23,964 nt of DNA, from assembly GCA_034408875.1 (NCBI GenBank), contig JAWXCJ010000134.1, forward strand, positions 1-23,964, given 5' to 3'. Source of the DNA: JANNHK01 sp034408875 (GTDB lineage Bacteria > Actinomycetota > Acidimicrobiia > IMCC26256 > PALSA-610). A program made the position numbers and the translations under genes. Positions 6,930 through 14,883 of the stretch are shown here, one piece after another. A model generated the notes under the pieces. It worked only from the letters and a program-made list of their open reading frames with translations, made no database searches and was not told the origin of the DNA. Within the stretch, counting starts at the first letter, position 1. Each line of letters begins with the position of its first letter.

Positions 6930-8267
6930 GTGACGTGGCGTGACGCGATCGCGTTGGCGGCACGCAGCGTCGGACGCAAGCTCGGTCGCGCCGTGTTGAC
7001 GGTGTTGGCCGTGGGCCTGGCGGCCGCACTGTTGTCGTCGCTACTGATCGCGAGCACCGCCGCCCAACGCCGCGTGCTCGACCAGGTGAGCGACGGGGGT
7101 CCGCTCGCCGGTATTCAGGTTGCGCCGGCCGAGCCCGACCCCGGTGCGCTCGACAGCGACAACCCGCCGCGTGGTGATCCGCGCCCGATCGACGACAATG
7201 CGTTGCGCGAAATCGCCGCGCTTCCCAACGTCGATGCCGTCGTGCCGATCGTCGCGAATCCGGCCATCGTCGTCCCGCCGCCGGACCCGCTCCCGGGTGC
7301 GGATCCGCGCCGCCGCGATCTCACGCGTGCCGGCACGTTCGAGCCCTATTTCGACACGGTCGTAGGCGTCGACATCGCTCAGGCCGACGACCTGCCGATC
7401 GCGATCATCGCCGGCCGATTGCCGCTTGCCGGCGCGCCCGAAGCGGCCGTCAGTTCGGGTTATCTGCGGCGCTTGGGCATCGACAAGGGTCAGGCCGACG
7501 AGGTTGTCGGCACCGAGATCGTCGTGGGGGCACCGCGCGGGTTCGTCGACGGAGACGACGTCTACGTTCGGGGCCGCTGGGTGCGCCTCCTCGTGGTGGG
7601 AGTTGTCGCGCAAGAACTGGGATCGGGTCAGGTTCTCGTGCCGTTGGGCGAGGCCCAGGCCGCGCGCCGCTGGTCGACCGCGGGCGTCGAGACCGAGCGC
7701 TTCGACATCCCCGAATCCCCGTACACCGGCCTGTTCGTTGTCGCTCACGGTCTCGATCGCGTACCCGCGGTGCGACAGGCGATCACCGACGTCGGATACT
7801 CGACCAGCGCGCCCGAAACACTCATCGAGTCGGTGCAGCGCTACCTGCGTGTCGTCGAGATCGTCCTCGCAGGGATCGGTGTCATCGCGCTGGCGATCGC
7901 GGCGCTGGGCATCACGAACGCGATGCTCGCGGCCGTGCGTGAGCGGCGCCGCGAGATCGGTGTGCTGAAGGCACTCGGCGCGTCGAATCGCGACGTCCGC
8001 CGGATTTTTCTCGTCGAAGCCGGGACGTTGGGGTTTCTCGGCGGCATCGTCGGGACCGTCGTCGGGTATGGCGCCGCGCAGCTACTCGCCGGCGTCGTCA
8101 ACGGATACCTCCGCAGCCAGCGTCTGGAAACGGTGCAGCTCGGGCTGCCGCTGCTCCTCGTCGTCGCCGTCGTCGTCGGTTCGACGGTGCTCGCGCTGGT
8201 TGCCGGAACGGTGCCCGCGCAGCGCGCCGCCCGGCTTCCGGCGCGCCAGGCGATGGGCGACCGATGA
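6930..8267 (+). CDS. MacB/FtsX-type ABC transporter permease
   Basis: 445 aa from GTG 6930, preceded by GAGAGG at 6915-6920, a good ribosome site. One N-terminal membrane segment (about residues 20-42) is followed by a large extracytoplasmic domain (about 43-300, MacB periplasmic-core type). Three C-terminal segments follow, at about 308-335, 365-391 and 404-428. Between them the cytoplasmic loop RERRREIGVLKALGAS is the coupling helix typical of FtsX-domain permeases. It pairs with the ATPase upstream and presumably dimerises, as the family does. The substrate is not readable from sequence. The stop overlaps the next start as ATGA, so the lipoprotein downstream is probably a functional partner. 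Confidence 0.9.
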   Translation: MTWRDAIALAARSVGRKLGRAVLTVLAVGLAAALLSSLLIASTAAQRRVLDQVSDGGPLAGIQVAPAEPDPGALDSDNPPRGDPRPIDDNALREIAALPNVDAVVPIVANPAIVVPPPDPLPGADPRRRDLTRAGTFEPYFDTVVGVDIAQADDLPIAIIAGRLPLAGAPEAAVSSGYLRRLGIDKGQADEVVGTEIVVGAPRGFVDGDDVYVRGRWVRLLVVGVVAQELGSGQVLVPLGEAQAARRWSTAGVETERFDIPESPYTGLFVVAHGLDRVPAVRQAITDVGYSTSAPETLIESVQRYLRVVEIVLAGIGVIALAIAALGITNAMLAAVRERRREIGVLKALGASNRDVRRIFLVEAGTLGFLGGIVGTVVGYGAAQLLAGVVNGYLRSQRLETVQLGLPLLLVVAVVVGSTVLALVAGTVPAQRAARLPARQAMGDR

Positions 8268-8908
8268 GCCGGGCAACCCTGCTCGTGGTTGTCGCCGCCT
8301 TCCTTGTCGCGGGTTGTTCGTCGGGCCGCGACGACCCGGGCCCGCCGGAGGCCGCCGTGCCCGATCCGGAAACGGTCCTGGTGATCGGTTCGGGATCCTC
8401 GGAAGGTAGCGAGCTGCGCGACCCGTTGCGCGAGGCATGGCCCCGGCTGGTGTTCGCCGAGTCGTTGACGCGGCCGGCGACGCTCGTGAGCGGTGCGAGC
8501 GGTCCCGCAACGGTTTCCGATGCGCTCGCGTTCCAGTTGCCGCTCGCGCGCGAAGTCGAGCCCGACTGGGTTCTGGTGATGCTCGGGTCGTACGACCTGA
8601 ACCGGGAGACACCGCCGGAGGTGTTCGGTTCGCAGCTTCGCGAATTACTTGCGGCGCTCGACGCGGCCGCGGGTGGCCGCGTGCTGGTCGCTGACTTGCC
8701 CGCGCTCCCGGCCTACGGCGACGCGGCCCGCCGCGCGTACAACGACGAGATCGCCGCCGCCGTAAGCGAGGCGGGCGCGACGTTGGTTTCCTTGGCGAAC
8801 GAGACCCTCGAACCTGTCGATGACGAGCACGACTACCAGCCAAATGCTGCCGGCCACCGGGTCATCGCGGACGCGTTTGGCGCGGTCATTCACGAACTCG
8901 GAACCTAG
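8264..8908 (+). CDS. Lipoprotein with degenerate SGNH/GDSL-hydrolase fold
   Basis: 214 aa. The lipoprotein signal ends LVAGC (Cys18) with a hydrophobic core at residues 5-16. The body resembles an SGNH hydrolase: VLVIGSGSSEG (about 38-48) sits at block I, VLVMLGSYDLN at block III, and DYQPNAAGHRVIADAF at block V. The usual block III GxND reads GSYD, and the block V 'DxxHP' reads HDYQP, so the catalytic His position is Gln and the Asp is displaced. The protein may therefore be inactive, use other residues, or bind ligand only. It is translationally coupled to the permease and sits outside the membrane, so it could hand off or capture the molecule moved by the transporter. The fold call is from motifs only. 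Confidence 0.7.
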   Translation: MSRATLLVVVAAFLVAGCSSGRDDPGPPEAAVPDPETVLVIGSGSSEGSELRDPLREAWPRLVFAESLTRPATLVSGASGPATVSDALAFQLPLAREVEPDWVLVMLGSYDLNRETPPEVFGSQLRELLAALDAAAGGRVLVADLPALPAYGDAARRAYNDEIAAAVSEAGATLVSLANETLEPVDDEHDYQPNAAGHRVIADAFGAVIHELGT

Positions 8909-9009
8909 ATCTGCATCTCGACTTCGCCGACGTTGCCGCCGGTCGTTGAGCATGCCGGGTTACGCCCACATGGCCGAGAGCGGTCGAGATCGTCCACACC
9001 GGCGGGAGC

Positions 9010-9026
9010 TAACGTTTCCGAACATG
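9010..9026 (+). promoter_or_regulatory. Probable leaderless promoter -10 before the binding-protein gene
   Basis: TAACGT (9010-9015) lies 8 nt before ATG 9024. A GGGAG at 9004-9008 is 15 nt from the ATG, too far for a normal ribosome site, which supports leaderless initiation. The gap 8909-9009 holds nothing else that I can recognise. Confidence 0.4.
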
Positions 9027-10361
9027 ACTCAGAAACCGGAACCGGCGGTCTACGCCGAGCGCATGTTCCCGGCGCCCGTCGACCACGGCATGGCCCAAGA
9101 AGACCGTGCGGTGTGCAGCGTGCCGTTCGGGACCAGCTCGTACCTCGAAGGCGCGCGGGGCGACGGCACGTCGTGGTACGAGGGCGGGGGCGCGGCGGGG
9201 GAGAAGGCGGTCGCCGAGATCGTCGTGTACCCGCCGACGCGTGGCATCCAGACGCAGGGCGACCCGTTCGAACCGGTGAAGATCGGCATTCTCGTCGACA
9301 TGGATCTCGGGCAGCTGCTCGCCGACTGGATCGACCCGACGATCCTCGCGCTCGAAGACGCGCTGAACGAAGGCGTGTGGGGCCGCAGCCCGGTGGCGAT
9401 CATCACGTGCGACGCGCGCGGGTTGCCGCGCGAGAACTACCGCAAGCTCATCGCGGGCTACCACTGGCTCGTCGAGCAGGGATGCGTCGTCATTCTCGGG
9501 CCGATGATCTCGGACAACTGCTTGACGCTGCAGCCGGTTGTCGAGGAGGTCGGCGTGCCCGTGATCGGTTGGACGGGCGCGCACCGGTTCGCGAGTGACC
9601 ATTGCTACACGGTCGCGAACGGCGACATCCCGACCGAAGGTGTGATGTGTGCGAACTGGCTGTACCAGAAGGGCCTGAAGAAGGTCGGTATGTTCTGGGA
9701 GGTGGGTTCGTCGGGGCGTGACTACGCCGACTTCTTCCGAGACGAGGCGATTCGGTTGGGCCTGACGATCACGCGTGAAGTGAAGCTGGAACCCAACCCG
9801 CGCAACATGAAGGAACATCTCGCCGAGATGCGCGAGATGGGCACCGAGGGCATCTACTACGGCGGGTACGGGTACGCGACCTTCCACTTCGCCGACGCGT
9901 TCAAGGCGCTCGACTGGGACCCGCCCCGCGTGATGGGCACCGCGTTCATGTTCTATTCGAACTCGAACGCTTGGGCCGAGGGGCTCGAAGGCTGGCACGG
10001 CGTCGACCAACTCGGCGAAGACGGCACCAACCCCAACTACGAGGCGATGATCCAGCGGTTCTCGAAGCGGTTCGGGCGCGAGACGCGCAATGTGGTCGTC
10101 GCGCTCGCATACGACACGGCACGCGCCGCGATCCACGGCATCGCCAACGCGAAGATCCCGATCCCGCGCGAGGTGCGCGACGGCCTCGACCGCATCCGGT
10201 GGATGCCCGCGACCAACGGCGGGCCGTCGTGCTACATCCAGTTCGGCCCGGGCGACCACAAGGGCTACAAGGGCGACTTCCTCACCATCCGCGAGCTACG
10301 CGGCGGCGAACTGGTCTTCCACGGCTACTACCGGCCGGAGTGGCCTTCAAATCGCGACTAG
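9024..10361 (+). CDS. Periplasmic-binding-protein-fold (branched-chain amino acid receptor type) protein without signal peptide
   Basis: 445 aa from ATG 9024. From about residue 90 it follows the Leu/Ile/Val-binding-protein fold: VKIGILVDMDLGQ, a VVILGPMISDN strand-loop, VPVIGWTGAHR, KKVGMFWEVGSSGRDYADFF for the second lobe and GIYYGGYGYATF further on. The first 85 residues (MTQKPEPAVYAERMFPAP...) carry no hydrophobic signal or lipobox, although transport receptors need export. Earlier in-frame starts back to 8820 add only polar Arg/Ser-rich sequence, not a signal. No permease or ATPase of the branched-chain type is next to it. It may be an intracellular ligand sensor, as AmiC is. Its neighbour is the unknown protein at 10421. 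Confidence 0.8.
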   Translation: MTQKPEPAVYAERMFPAPVDHGMAQEDRAVCSVPFGTSSYLEGARGDGTSWYEGGGAAGEKAVAEIVVYPPTRGIQTQGDPFEPVKIGILVDMDLGQLLADWIDPTILALEDALNEGVWGRSPVAIITCDARGLPRENYRKLIAGYHWLVEQGCVVILGPMISDNCLTLQPVVEEVGVPVIGWTGAHRFASDHCYTVANGDIPTEGVMCANWLYQKGLKKVGMFWEVGSSGRDYADFFRDEAIRLGLTITREVKLEPNPRNMKEHLAEMREMGTEGIYYGGYGYATFHFADAFKALDWDPPRVMGTAFMFYSNSNAWAEGLEGWHGVDQLGEDGTNPNYEAMIQRFSKRFGRETRNVVVALAYDTARAAIHGIANAKIPIPREVRDGLDRIRWMPATNGGPSCYIQFGPGDHKGYKGDFLTIRELRGGELVFHGYYRPEWPSNRD

Positions 10362-10420
10362 CCGAGCGTGTGAGGCGCGGCGCATGACCGCCGAGCAGTG
10401 AACAGCGACAAAGAGAGACA

Positions 10421-11158
10421 GTGAACGACAAGATCTATATCCACGAGTTCATCGACATTCTCGGTCCGAATCGGGCCAAGTACATGCACCACATGACCGC
10501 GAACTGGGTTCCGGTCGCGTTGCGCGAGCGCAACCAGCGGTGTTACGGCGTGTGGGGCACGGTCGGTTCGACGGGACGCTGGCCCGAGGTCGTGAATATG
10601 TGGGAACTCGACGGGTGGGACGGCCTCGTCAAGAACTTCGAGCACGAGTTCGCGGGTTCGGCGATGCAGGACCCGTCGTTGGCGGAGTGGTGGGCGCAAG
10701 CCGCAAAGTTCCGGCGGGGTGGCATCGACCGAATTCTGATTCCGGCCGAGTGGACGCGTCCGATCGACGATCTCGTGCACGACGAATGCCGCGGCGAGCT
10801 GTACGCGCACGAATTGGTGAACGTGCGCCCGGGCGCGGCCGACGACTTCCTCGCCGCGTTGAAGGACGAAGGTGAGCACGCGGTCGAAGGCCTCGGGCTC
10901 GATCTCATCGGTGCGTTCAAGGTCGCGATGGTGAACGACTCCGAGTGCATCGTGATCTGGGCGATTCCCGACTGGGCGACGTGGGCCGAGTTCGAACAGC
11001 ACCAGACCGACGACCAGCTCCGGCTCTGGCGGGCTGCACTCACCGCGCTCGGCGCCGACTGGAAGCGCACGCTCATGGTCGAAGCGCCTCTCTCGCCAAT
11101 GCGGATCGGCCGCCAACCGGAGGAGTCCGACCGGCGCCCCCTCGACGAAATGAGTTGA
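10421..11158 (+). CDS. Unknown protein, probable two-domain dimeric alpha/beta-barrel (NIPSNAP/EthD-like)
   Basis: 245 aa from GTG 10421, with a purine-rich AAGAGAG a few bases upstream. It seems to hold two ferredoxin-like halves. The first starts KIYIHEFIDILGPNRAKYMHHM and includes GVWGTVGSTGRWPEVVNMWELDGW. The second starts GELYAHELVNVRPGAADDFLAAL and includes LIGAFKVAMVNDSECIVIWAIPDW. The 'strand, long helix, strand with W-E-L' pattern is seen in stress-response barrel and NIPSNAP-like proteins, often found near catabolic genes. No catalytic residue can be named. It lies 59 nt after the binding-protein-like gene and is followed by a strong hairpin, so the two form a short transcription unit. 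Another barrel-like candidate is at 20262. Confidence 0.6.
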   Translation: MNDKIYIHEFIDILGPNRAKYMHHMTANWVPVALRERNQRCYGVWGTVGSTGRWPEVVNMWELDGWDGLVKNFEHEFAGSAMQDPSLAEWWAQAAKFRRGGIDRILIPAEWTRPIDDLVHDECRGELYAHELVNVRPGAADDFLAALKDEGEHAVEGLGLDLIGAFKVAMVNDSECIVIWAIPDWATWAEFEQHQTDDQLRLWRAALTALGADWKRTLMVEAPLSPMRIGRQPEESDRRPLDEMS

Positions 11159-11163
11159 CCCCC

Positions 11164-11215
11164 GCTTCTGGACGCGCGTATCTGTTGTCAGCAACAGATA
11201 CGCGCGTCCAGAAGC
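11164..11215. terminator. 24-bp perfect inverted repeat, probable terminator
   Basis: Arms 11164-11187 and 11192-11215 are perfectly complementary around the 4-nt loop TCAG. The hairpin begins 5 nt after the stop of the barrel-like gene and precedes the promoter-like box at 11263. There is no T-tract, which is common for hairpin terminators in high-GC actinobacteria. The long perfect stem could alternatively be a repeated palindromic element. Confidence 0.7.
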
Positions 11216-11262
11216 AGCGTTCGGGTGTCGTTGGGTACTGACGGTCGTGTCAGGTTGCTGCC

Positions 11263-11277
11263 TAAGATCCGGCGATG
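11263..11277 (+). promoter_or_regulatory. Probable leaderless promoter -10 for the CoA-transferase operon
   Basis: TAAGAT (11263-11268) is 6 nt upstream of ATG 11275, so transcription would start at the A of ATG. No Shine-Dalgarno is present. It is the first possible promoter after the 11164-11215 hairpin. Confidence 0.5.
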
Positions 11278-12450
11278 GCCGGCACACTGGACGGATTGCG
11301 GGTTCTCGACCTCTCCTGGGGGATAGCCGGATCGCTCGGCGTGCTGCTCCTCGCGGAGCAGGGAGCCGATGTCATCAAGGTCGAACCCCCTGGTGGCGAC
11401 CCGTTTCGTGACTACAGCGGTTTCGCCGTGTGGAACCGGTCGCGCCGCTCTGTCACCGTCGACCTGAAGCACCCCGACGGGCTCGATGCATTCCTGAAGC
11501 TCGCCGACGACGCCGATGTGCTCGTCGAAACCTTCCGGCCCGGCGTCACCGACCGTTTGGGGATCGGTTTCGACGCGGTGCACGCGCGCAACGAGCGGCT
11601 GGTGTACGCGTCGTGCCCGGCGTATCCCGACGGTCATCGTCTGGCGCAACGCCCGGGCTACGACGCGCTGGTGCAGGCGAGCAGTGGTCAGCAGTGGGAG
11701 CAGCCGGGCTGGCGCATGGGTCCGACCTTCTTGCATGTGCCGCTGCCGAGTATGGCCGCGATGTTTCTCGTGCCGACCGGCATCCTCGCCGCGCTTGTCG
11801 CGCGTGAAGAGACCGGACGCGGCCAGCACGTGCGCACGTCGTTGTTCCAAGGTGCGCAGCTGTTCACGACACAGATCTGGACGTATGTCGAGCACTCCCG
11901 GCCCGACTTCTACGGCACGATGGTCAAGGCGTACCCGCCCGGGGTGCACCAAGAGATGATCTACGAAGTCGCCGGCGACGAGTGGGTGCACACGTCGATC
12001 ATGAGTGGGCTCACGCCGATCAAGAGCCAAGACGAACTCGTCGGCGTGCCCGAGGCGACCGATCCCTCGCGCTTCCCGCTGTTGAGCGCCGAGGAACGCG
12101 CGGCACTCCTCCCGAAACGTCGCGCCGGGTACAAGCAACGTCCGCGCGAAGAGTTGATCGAGGAGTTCCGCGAGAACAACCACGCGGTGGAGGCCATCAT
12201 CTCGATGGAGGAGAACCTCGGTTCGACGGGGCGCCCGCACCCGCAGCTCGTCGCGAACGACATGATCGCGACCGTCGAAGACCCCGAGTTCGGGACGACG
12301 ACCCAGGTGGGTGTGCCGTTGCACTTCGGCACCAGCACAACCGGCATCAAAGGCCCGAGACCCAAAGCCGGGCAGCACAACGCCGAGATCTTCGGCGCAC
12401 TCGGCTACTCGGCCGACCAGATCGCGAAGTTCGCAGGAGCAGCACGATGA
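11275..12450 (+). CDS. Class III (CaiB/BaiF) CoA-transferase subunit with Ser at the catalytic Asp position
   Basis: 391 aa. The N-terminal signature is clear: LRVLDLSWGIAG, then EQGADVIKVEPPGGDPFRD and SVTVDLKHPDGLDAF. RPGYDALVQASSG and GILAALVAREETGRGQHV are also typical. Aligning the last motif with the neighbour at 12447, with no gap over the 16 residues up to (S/A)AL, puts Ser159 (PLPSMAAMF) opposite that protein's Asp161 (GMTDTANAM), which is where the family's catalytic Asp is expected. The protein therefore seems unable to form the usual aspartyl-CoA thioester. The central part (about 235-330) is also atypical. It is coupled by ATGA to the second transferase, so I infer a heteromer in which this subunit is structural or substrate-binding. 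Heteromeric enzymes of this class are known (BbsEF). Confidence 0.88.
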   Translation: MAGTLDGLRVLDLSWGIAGSLGVLLLAEQGADVIKVEPPGGDPFRDYSGFAVWNRSRRSVTVDLKHPDGLDAFLKLADDADVLVETFRPGVTDRLGIGFDAVHARNERLVYASCPAYPDGHRLAQRPGYDALVQASSGQQWEQPGWRMGPTFLHVPLPSMAAMFLVPTGILAALVAREETGRGQHVRTSLFQGAQLFTTQIWTYVEHSRPDFYGTMVKAYPPGVHQEMIYEVAGDEWVHTSIMSGLTPIKSQDELVGVPEATDPSRFPLLSAEERAALLPKRRAGYKQRPREELIEEFRENNHAVEAIISMEENLGSTGRPHPQLVANDMIATVEDPEFGTTTQVGVPLHFGTSTTGIKGPRPKAGQHNAEIFGALGYSADQIAKFAGAAR

Positions 12451-13652
12451 AGGCGCTCGAAGGTGTCGTGCTCATCGACTTCGGCCAGTACCTCGCGGGG
12501 CCGTTCGCGCCGATGATCATGGGCGACCTCGGCGCCGACGTCATCAAGGTCGAGCCGGTCACCGGCGACGGCATGCGCATGGTCAACCAACCGTTCATGG
12601 GTTGCTCGCGCGGCAAGCGCGACATCGGCCTCAACCTGAAACACGAACTCGGCAAGGAAATCGCGCTGAAGCTCGTGGCGAAGGCCGACATCGTCCACCA
12701 CAACATGACCAAGGGCGTCGCCAACCGGCTCGGCATCGGTTACGACGCCTGCAAGGCGGTCAACGCCGACGTCGTCTACTGCAACACGTACGCGTACGGT
12801 CGCGTTGGCCCGCAGTCGCACTTCGGTGGCCTCGACCCGTTGTTCCAAGCCGCGGCCGGTCTCGAATACGAAGCAGGCCCTGTCGAAGCGGGCAACAAAC
12901 CGCTCTACCTCCGCTTCGGCATGACCGACACCGCCAACGCGATGTTGTCGGTGGTCGGTTGCCTCTCGGCGCTGTACCACCAACGGAGAACGGGTGAAGG
13001 CCAGGAGTTGTGGACGTCGCTGCTCGACGGCGCGGTGATGCTGGCTTCGGACGCGATGCTCGCCGACGGCACGCCGGTCGCGCGGCCGAAGCTCGACGGC
13101 GACCAGTGCGGCATCGATGCGCTCTACCGCCTGTACCGAACCCAAGACGGCTGGATCCAGATCGCGGCGGTCGAGGAGCGCCACTGGACGGGGCTGTGCG
13201 CGGCGTTGGGTCTCACCGAACTCGCCGACGACGCGCGGTTCGCGACCCGGGCCGCACGCGCCGAACATCGTCAACAACTCGAGTCGCTGCTCGCGCCGGC
13301 GCTCGCCGCGAAGACATCGATCGTCACGTCGAGGGTGCTCGACTCGTTCGGTGTTCCCAACGAAGTGCCGCGCGACATGAACGCCGGCGAAGCGGTGCTC
13401 TTCGACGCCGACAACGTCCGGCTCGGACTCGTTGCCGAGTACGAACACCCGATCATGGGCGTCATGCGCCAGTTCGGGAACCTGATCCAGTTCTCGGAAA
13501 CGCCCGGGCACATCCGCGGGCCGGCGCCGCTCGTCGGCGAACACACCCGCGAGATTCTCGACTGGCTGGGTTACGGCGAATCCGAGATGGAGGACCTCAA
13601 GGGCGACGGCGTCGTCTACTGGCCTGACGAGAACTACGGCTGGACGGTGTGA
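12447..13652 (+). CDS. Class III (CaiB/BaiF) CoA-transferase, catalytic Asp present
   Basis: 401 aa from ATG 12447, which has AGGAG at 12435-12439 and overlaps the previous stop as ATGA; earlier in-frame starts lie inside the first transferase and are rejected. Family features are GVVLIDFGQYLAGPFAP, GDLGADVIKVEPVTGDGMR, RDIGLNLKHELGKEIA and GIGYDACKAVNADVVYC. Asp161 in RFGMTDTANAM is placed as the catalytic Asp that carries the acyl and CoA intermediates. The C-terminal part has the small-domain pattern DGWIQIAAVEERHWTGLCAALG and GEHTREILDWLGY. The reaction is reversible CoA transfer from an acyl-CoA (succinyl-CoA is common) to a carboxylate. Its neighbour lacks the Asp, so this is the likely active subunit of a pair. 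The substrate is unknown. Confidence 0.92.
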   Translation: MKALEGVVLIDFGQYLAGPFAPMIMGDLGADVIKVEPVTGDGMRMVNQPFMGCSRGKRDIGLNLKHELGKEIALKLVAKADIVHHNMTKGVANRLGIGYDACKAVNADVVYCNTYAYGRVGPQSHFGGLDPLFQAAAGLEYEAGPVEAGNKPLYLRFGMTDTANAMLSVVGCLSALYHQRRTGEGQELWTSLLDGAVMLASDAMLADGTPVARPKLDGDQCGIDALYRLYRTQDGWIQIAAVEERHWTGLCAALGLTELADDARFATRAARAEHRQQLESLLAPALAAKTSIVTSRVLDSFGVPNEVPRDMNAGEAVLFDADNVRLGLVAEYEHPIMGVMRQFGNLIQFSETPGHIRGPAPLVGEHTREILDWLGYGESEMEDLKGDGVVYWPDENYGWTV

Positions 13653-14854
13653 ACCAGCCGGCCCACGGCGACCGGCCGTGGGTTCGCGCCCTCGTCAGCA
13701 CCTCGGCGGTCACGACTGCGTGTGTCTTCCCCGCGTTCCTGACCGCGGCAATGGCGGTGCAGATCCGGCGCGACCTCGACTTCGGCGAGGCGGGCGTCGG
13801 GTTCGCGGTCGCCGCGTTCTTCGGCGGCGGAGCCGTGTTCTCCGCGCCGTTCGGCCGGCTCGCGGAGCGCATGGGCGCGACCCGTGCGTTGCGTGTGGCC
13901 GGGCTATGCGTCGCGCTCGACGTACTCGCGGTCGCGGTGTTCGCCCGCTCGCTCCTGGTCCTGTGCGTACTGCTCGTATTCGGCGGCGCGGCCAACTCAC
14001 TGTGCCAACCGGCCGCGAACCTCGCGATCGCACGCGCGTTGCCGGCGCACCGACTCGGTGTGGGGTTCGCGGTCAAACAGTCGGCGATACCGGTTGCGTC
14101 GTTGCTCGCCGGGCTGGTCGTGCCGGCAATCGCGCTGACCGTCGGCTGGGAGTGGGGGTTCGTGGCCGCCGCGGTGTTCGGCGTCGTGAGCGTGGCCGCG
14201 CTCCCGCATCTCGATGACGGCGGCGCGGCACCCAAACGCACGAAAGGCGACCGATCGGGCGATGTCCCCATAGCCGTCATGGCGATCCTCGCCGCGAGTA
14301 TCGGGCTCGGCGCGTCGGCCGCCGGTTGCCTGGGTTCCTTCCTCGTCAGTGCCGCAGTCGACGCCGGAATGAAGGAGGGCGGCGCGGGCCTGTTGTTGAC
14401 GGCCGGGAGCCTCGCGGGCGTCACCGTGCGGCTGGCCGCGGGCGTGCGCGCCGACAAACGCGACGGCGGCCACCTCCGCGTCGTCGTGATGATGCTCGCG
14501 CTCGGATCGGTGTGCTTCGCAGTCCTCGCGACCGGTTCCGTCGCGGTGTATCTGATCGTGACGCCGCTCGCGTTCGCGACGGGTTGGGCGTGGCCGGGAC
14601 TGTTCAACCTCGCGATCGTGCGCGCCAACCCCGGCTCACCCGCGGCGGCAACGGGCATCACCCAGACCGGCACCTACGTCGGCGCGGTCGCAGGCCCACT
14701 CGGGTTCGGCTTCTTCGCGTCGACGTGGTCGTACGGGGTCGCCTGGCTCATGGCGTCGGCGTTCGCAGCCGGCGCGGCCGGGCTCATGCTCATCGGCCGC
14801 GCCCGCCTCCGCGCGTGGAAAGCCACCGCAACGTCGTGCGTCGCTAGGGGGTAA
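13649..14854 (+). CDS. MFS transporter
   Basis: 401 aa from GTG 13649, overlapping the CoA-transferase stop as GTGA. It is rich in hydrophobic segments, consistent with twelve spans. The loop between spans 2 and 3 reads APFGRLAERMGATRALR, matching the MFS motif A pattern (G-x-L-A-(D/E)-R-x-G-x-(K/R)). The central loop (about residues 190-207, HLDDGGAAPKRTKGD) is basic and joins the two halves. The second-half counterpart reads RLAAGVRADKRDGGHLR. Coupling to the CoA-transferases suggests uptake of their acid substrate or efflux of a product, which is inference. The last codons and TAA lie in the left arm of the 14834-14878 hairpin. Confidence 0.9.
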   Translation: MNQPAHGDRPWVRALVSTSAVTTACVFPAFLTAAMAVQIRRDLDFGEAGVGFAVAAFFGGGAVFSAPFGRLAERMGATRALRVAGLCVALDVLAVAVFARSLLVLCVLLVFGGAANSLCQPAANLAIARALPAHRLGVGFAVKQSAIPVASLLAGLVVPAIALTVGWEWGFVAAAVFGVVSVAALPHLDDGGAAPKRTKGDRSGDVPIAVMAILAASIGLGASAAGCLGSFLVSAAVDAGMKEGGAGLLLTAGSLAGVTVRLAAGVRADKRDGGHLRVVVMMLALGSVCFAVLATGSVAVYLIVTPLAFATGWAWPGLFNLAIVRANPGSPAAATGITQTGTYVGAVAGPLGFGFFASTWSYGVAWLMASAFAAGAAGLMLIGRARLRAWKATATSCVARG

Positions 14855-14878
14855 TAGTTACCCCCTAGCGACGCACGA
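14834..14878. terminator. 21-bp perfect inverted repeat, probable bidirectional terminator
   Basis: Arms 14834-14854 and 14858-14878 match perfectly around a 3-nt TAG loop. The left arm contains the end and stop codon of the MFS gene. The right arm starts the gap before the stop (14884) of the convergent P450 remnant. This is the right place for a terminator serving both strands. The core is a run of five G facing five C; there is no T-tract. Confidence 0.75.
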
Positions 14879-14883
14879 TGGAT

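Noticed and set aside
8924..8990. ATCTCGAC and GTCGAGAT as a hairpin after the SGNH-like gene
   Set aside because: The arms are 8 bp with a loop of about 50 nt, so a stable terminator is not supported.
8820..9023. N-terminal extension of the binding-protein-like gene
   Set aside because: The added residues are polar, overlap the previous gene, and are not a signal peptide; the TAACGT box supports ATG 9024.
11982..12446. Upstream extension of the second CoA-transferase
   Set aside because: It lies wholly inside the first CoA-transferase; AGGAG and the ATGA overlap mark ATG 12447.
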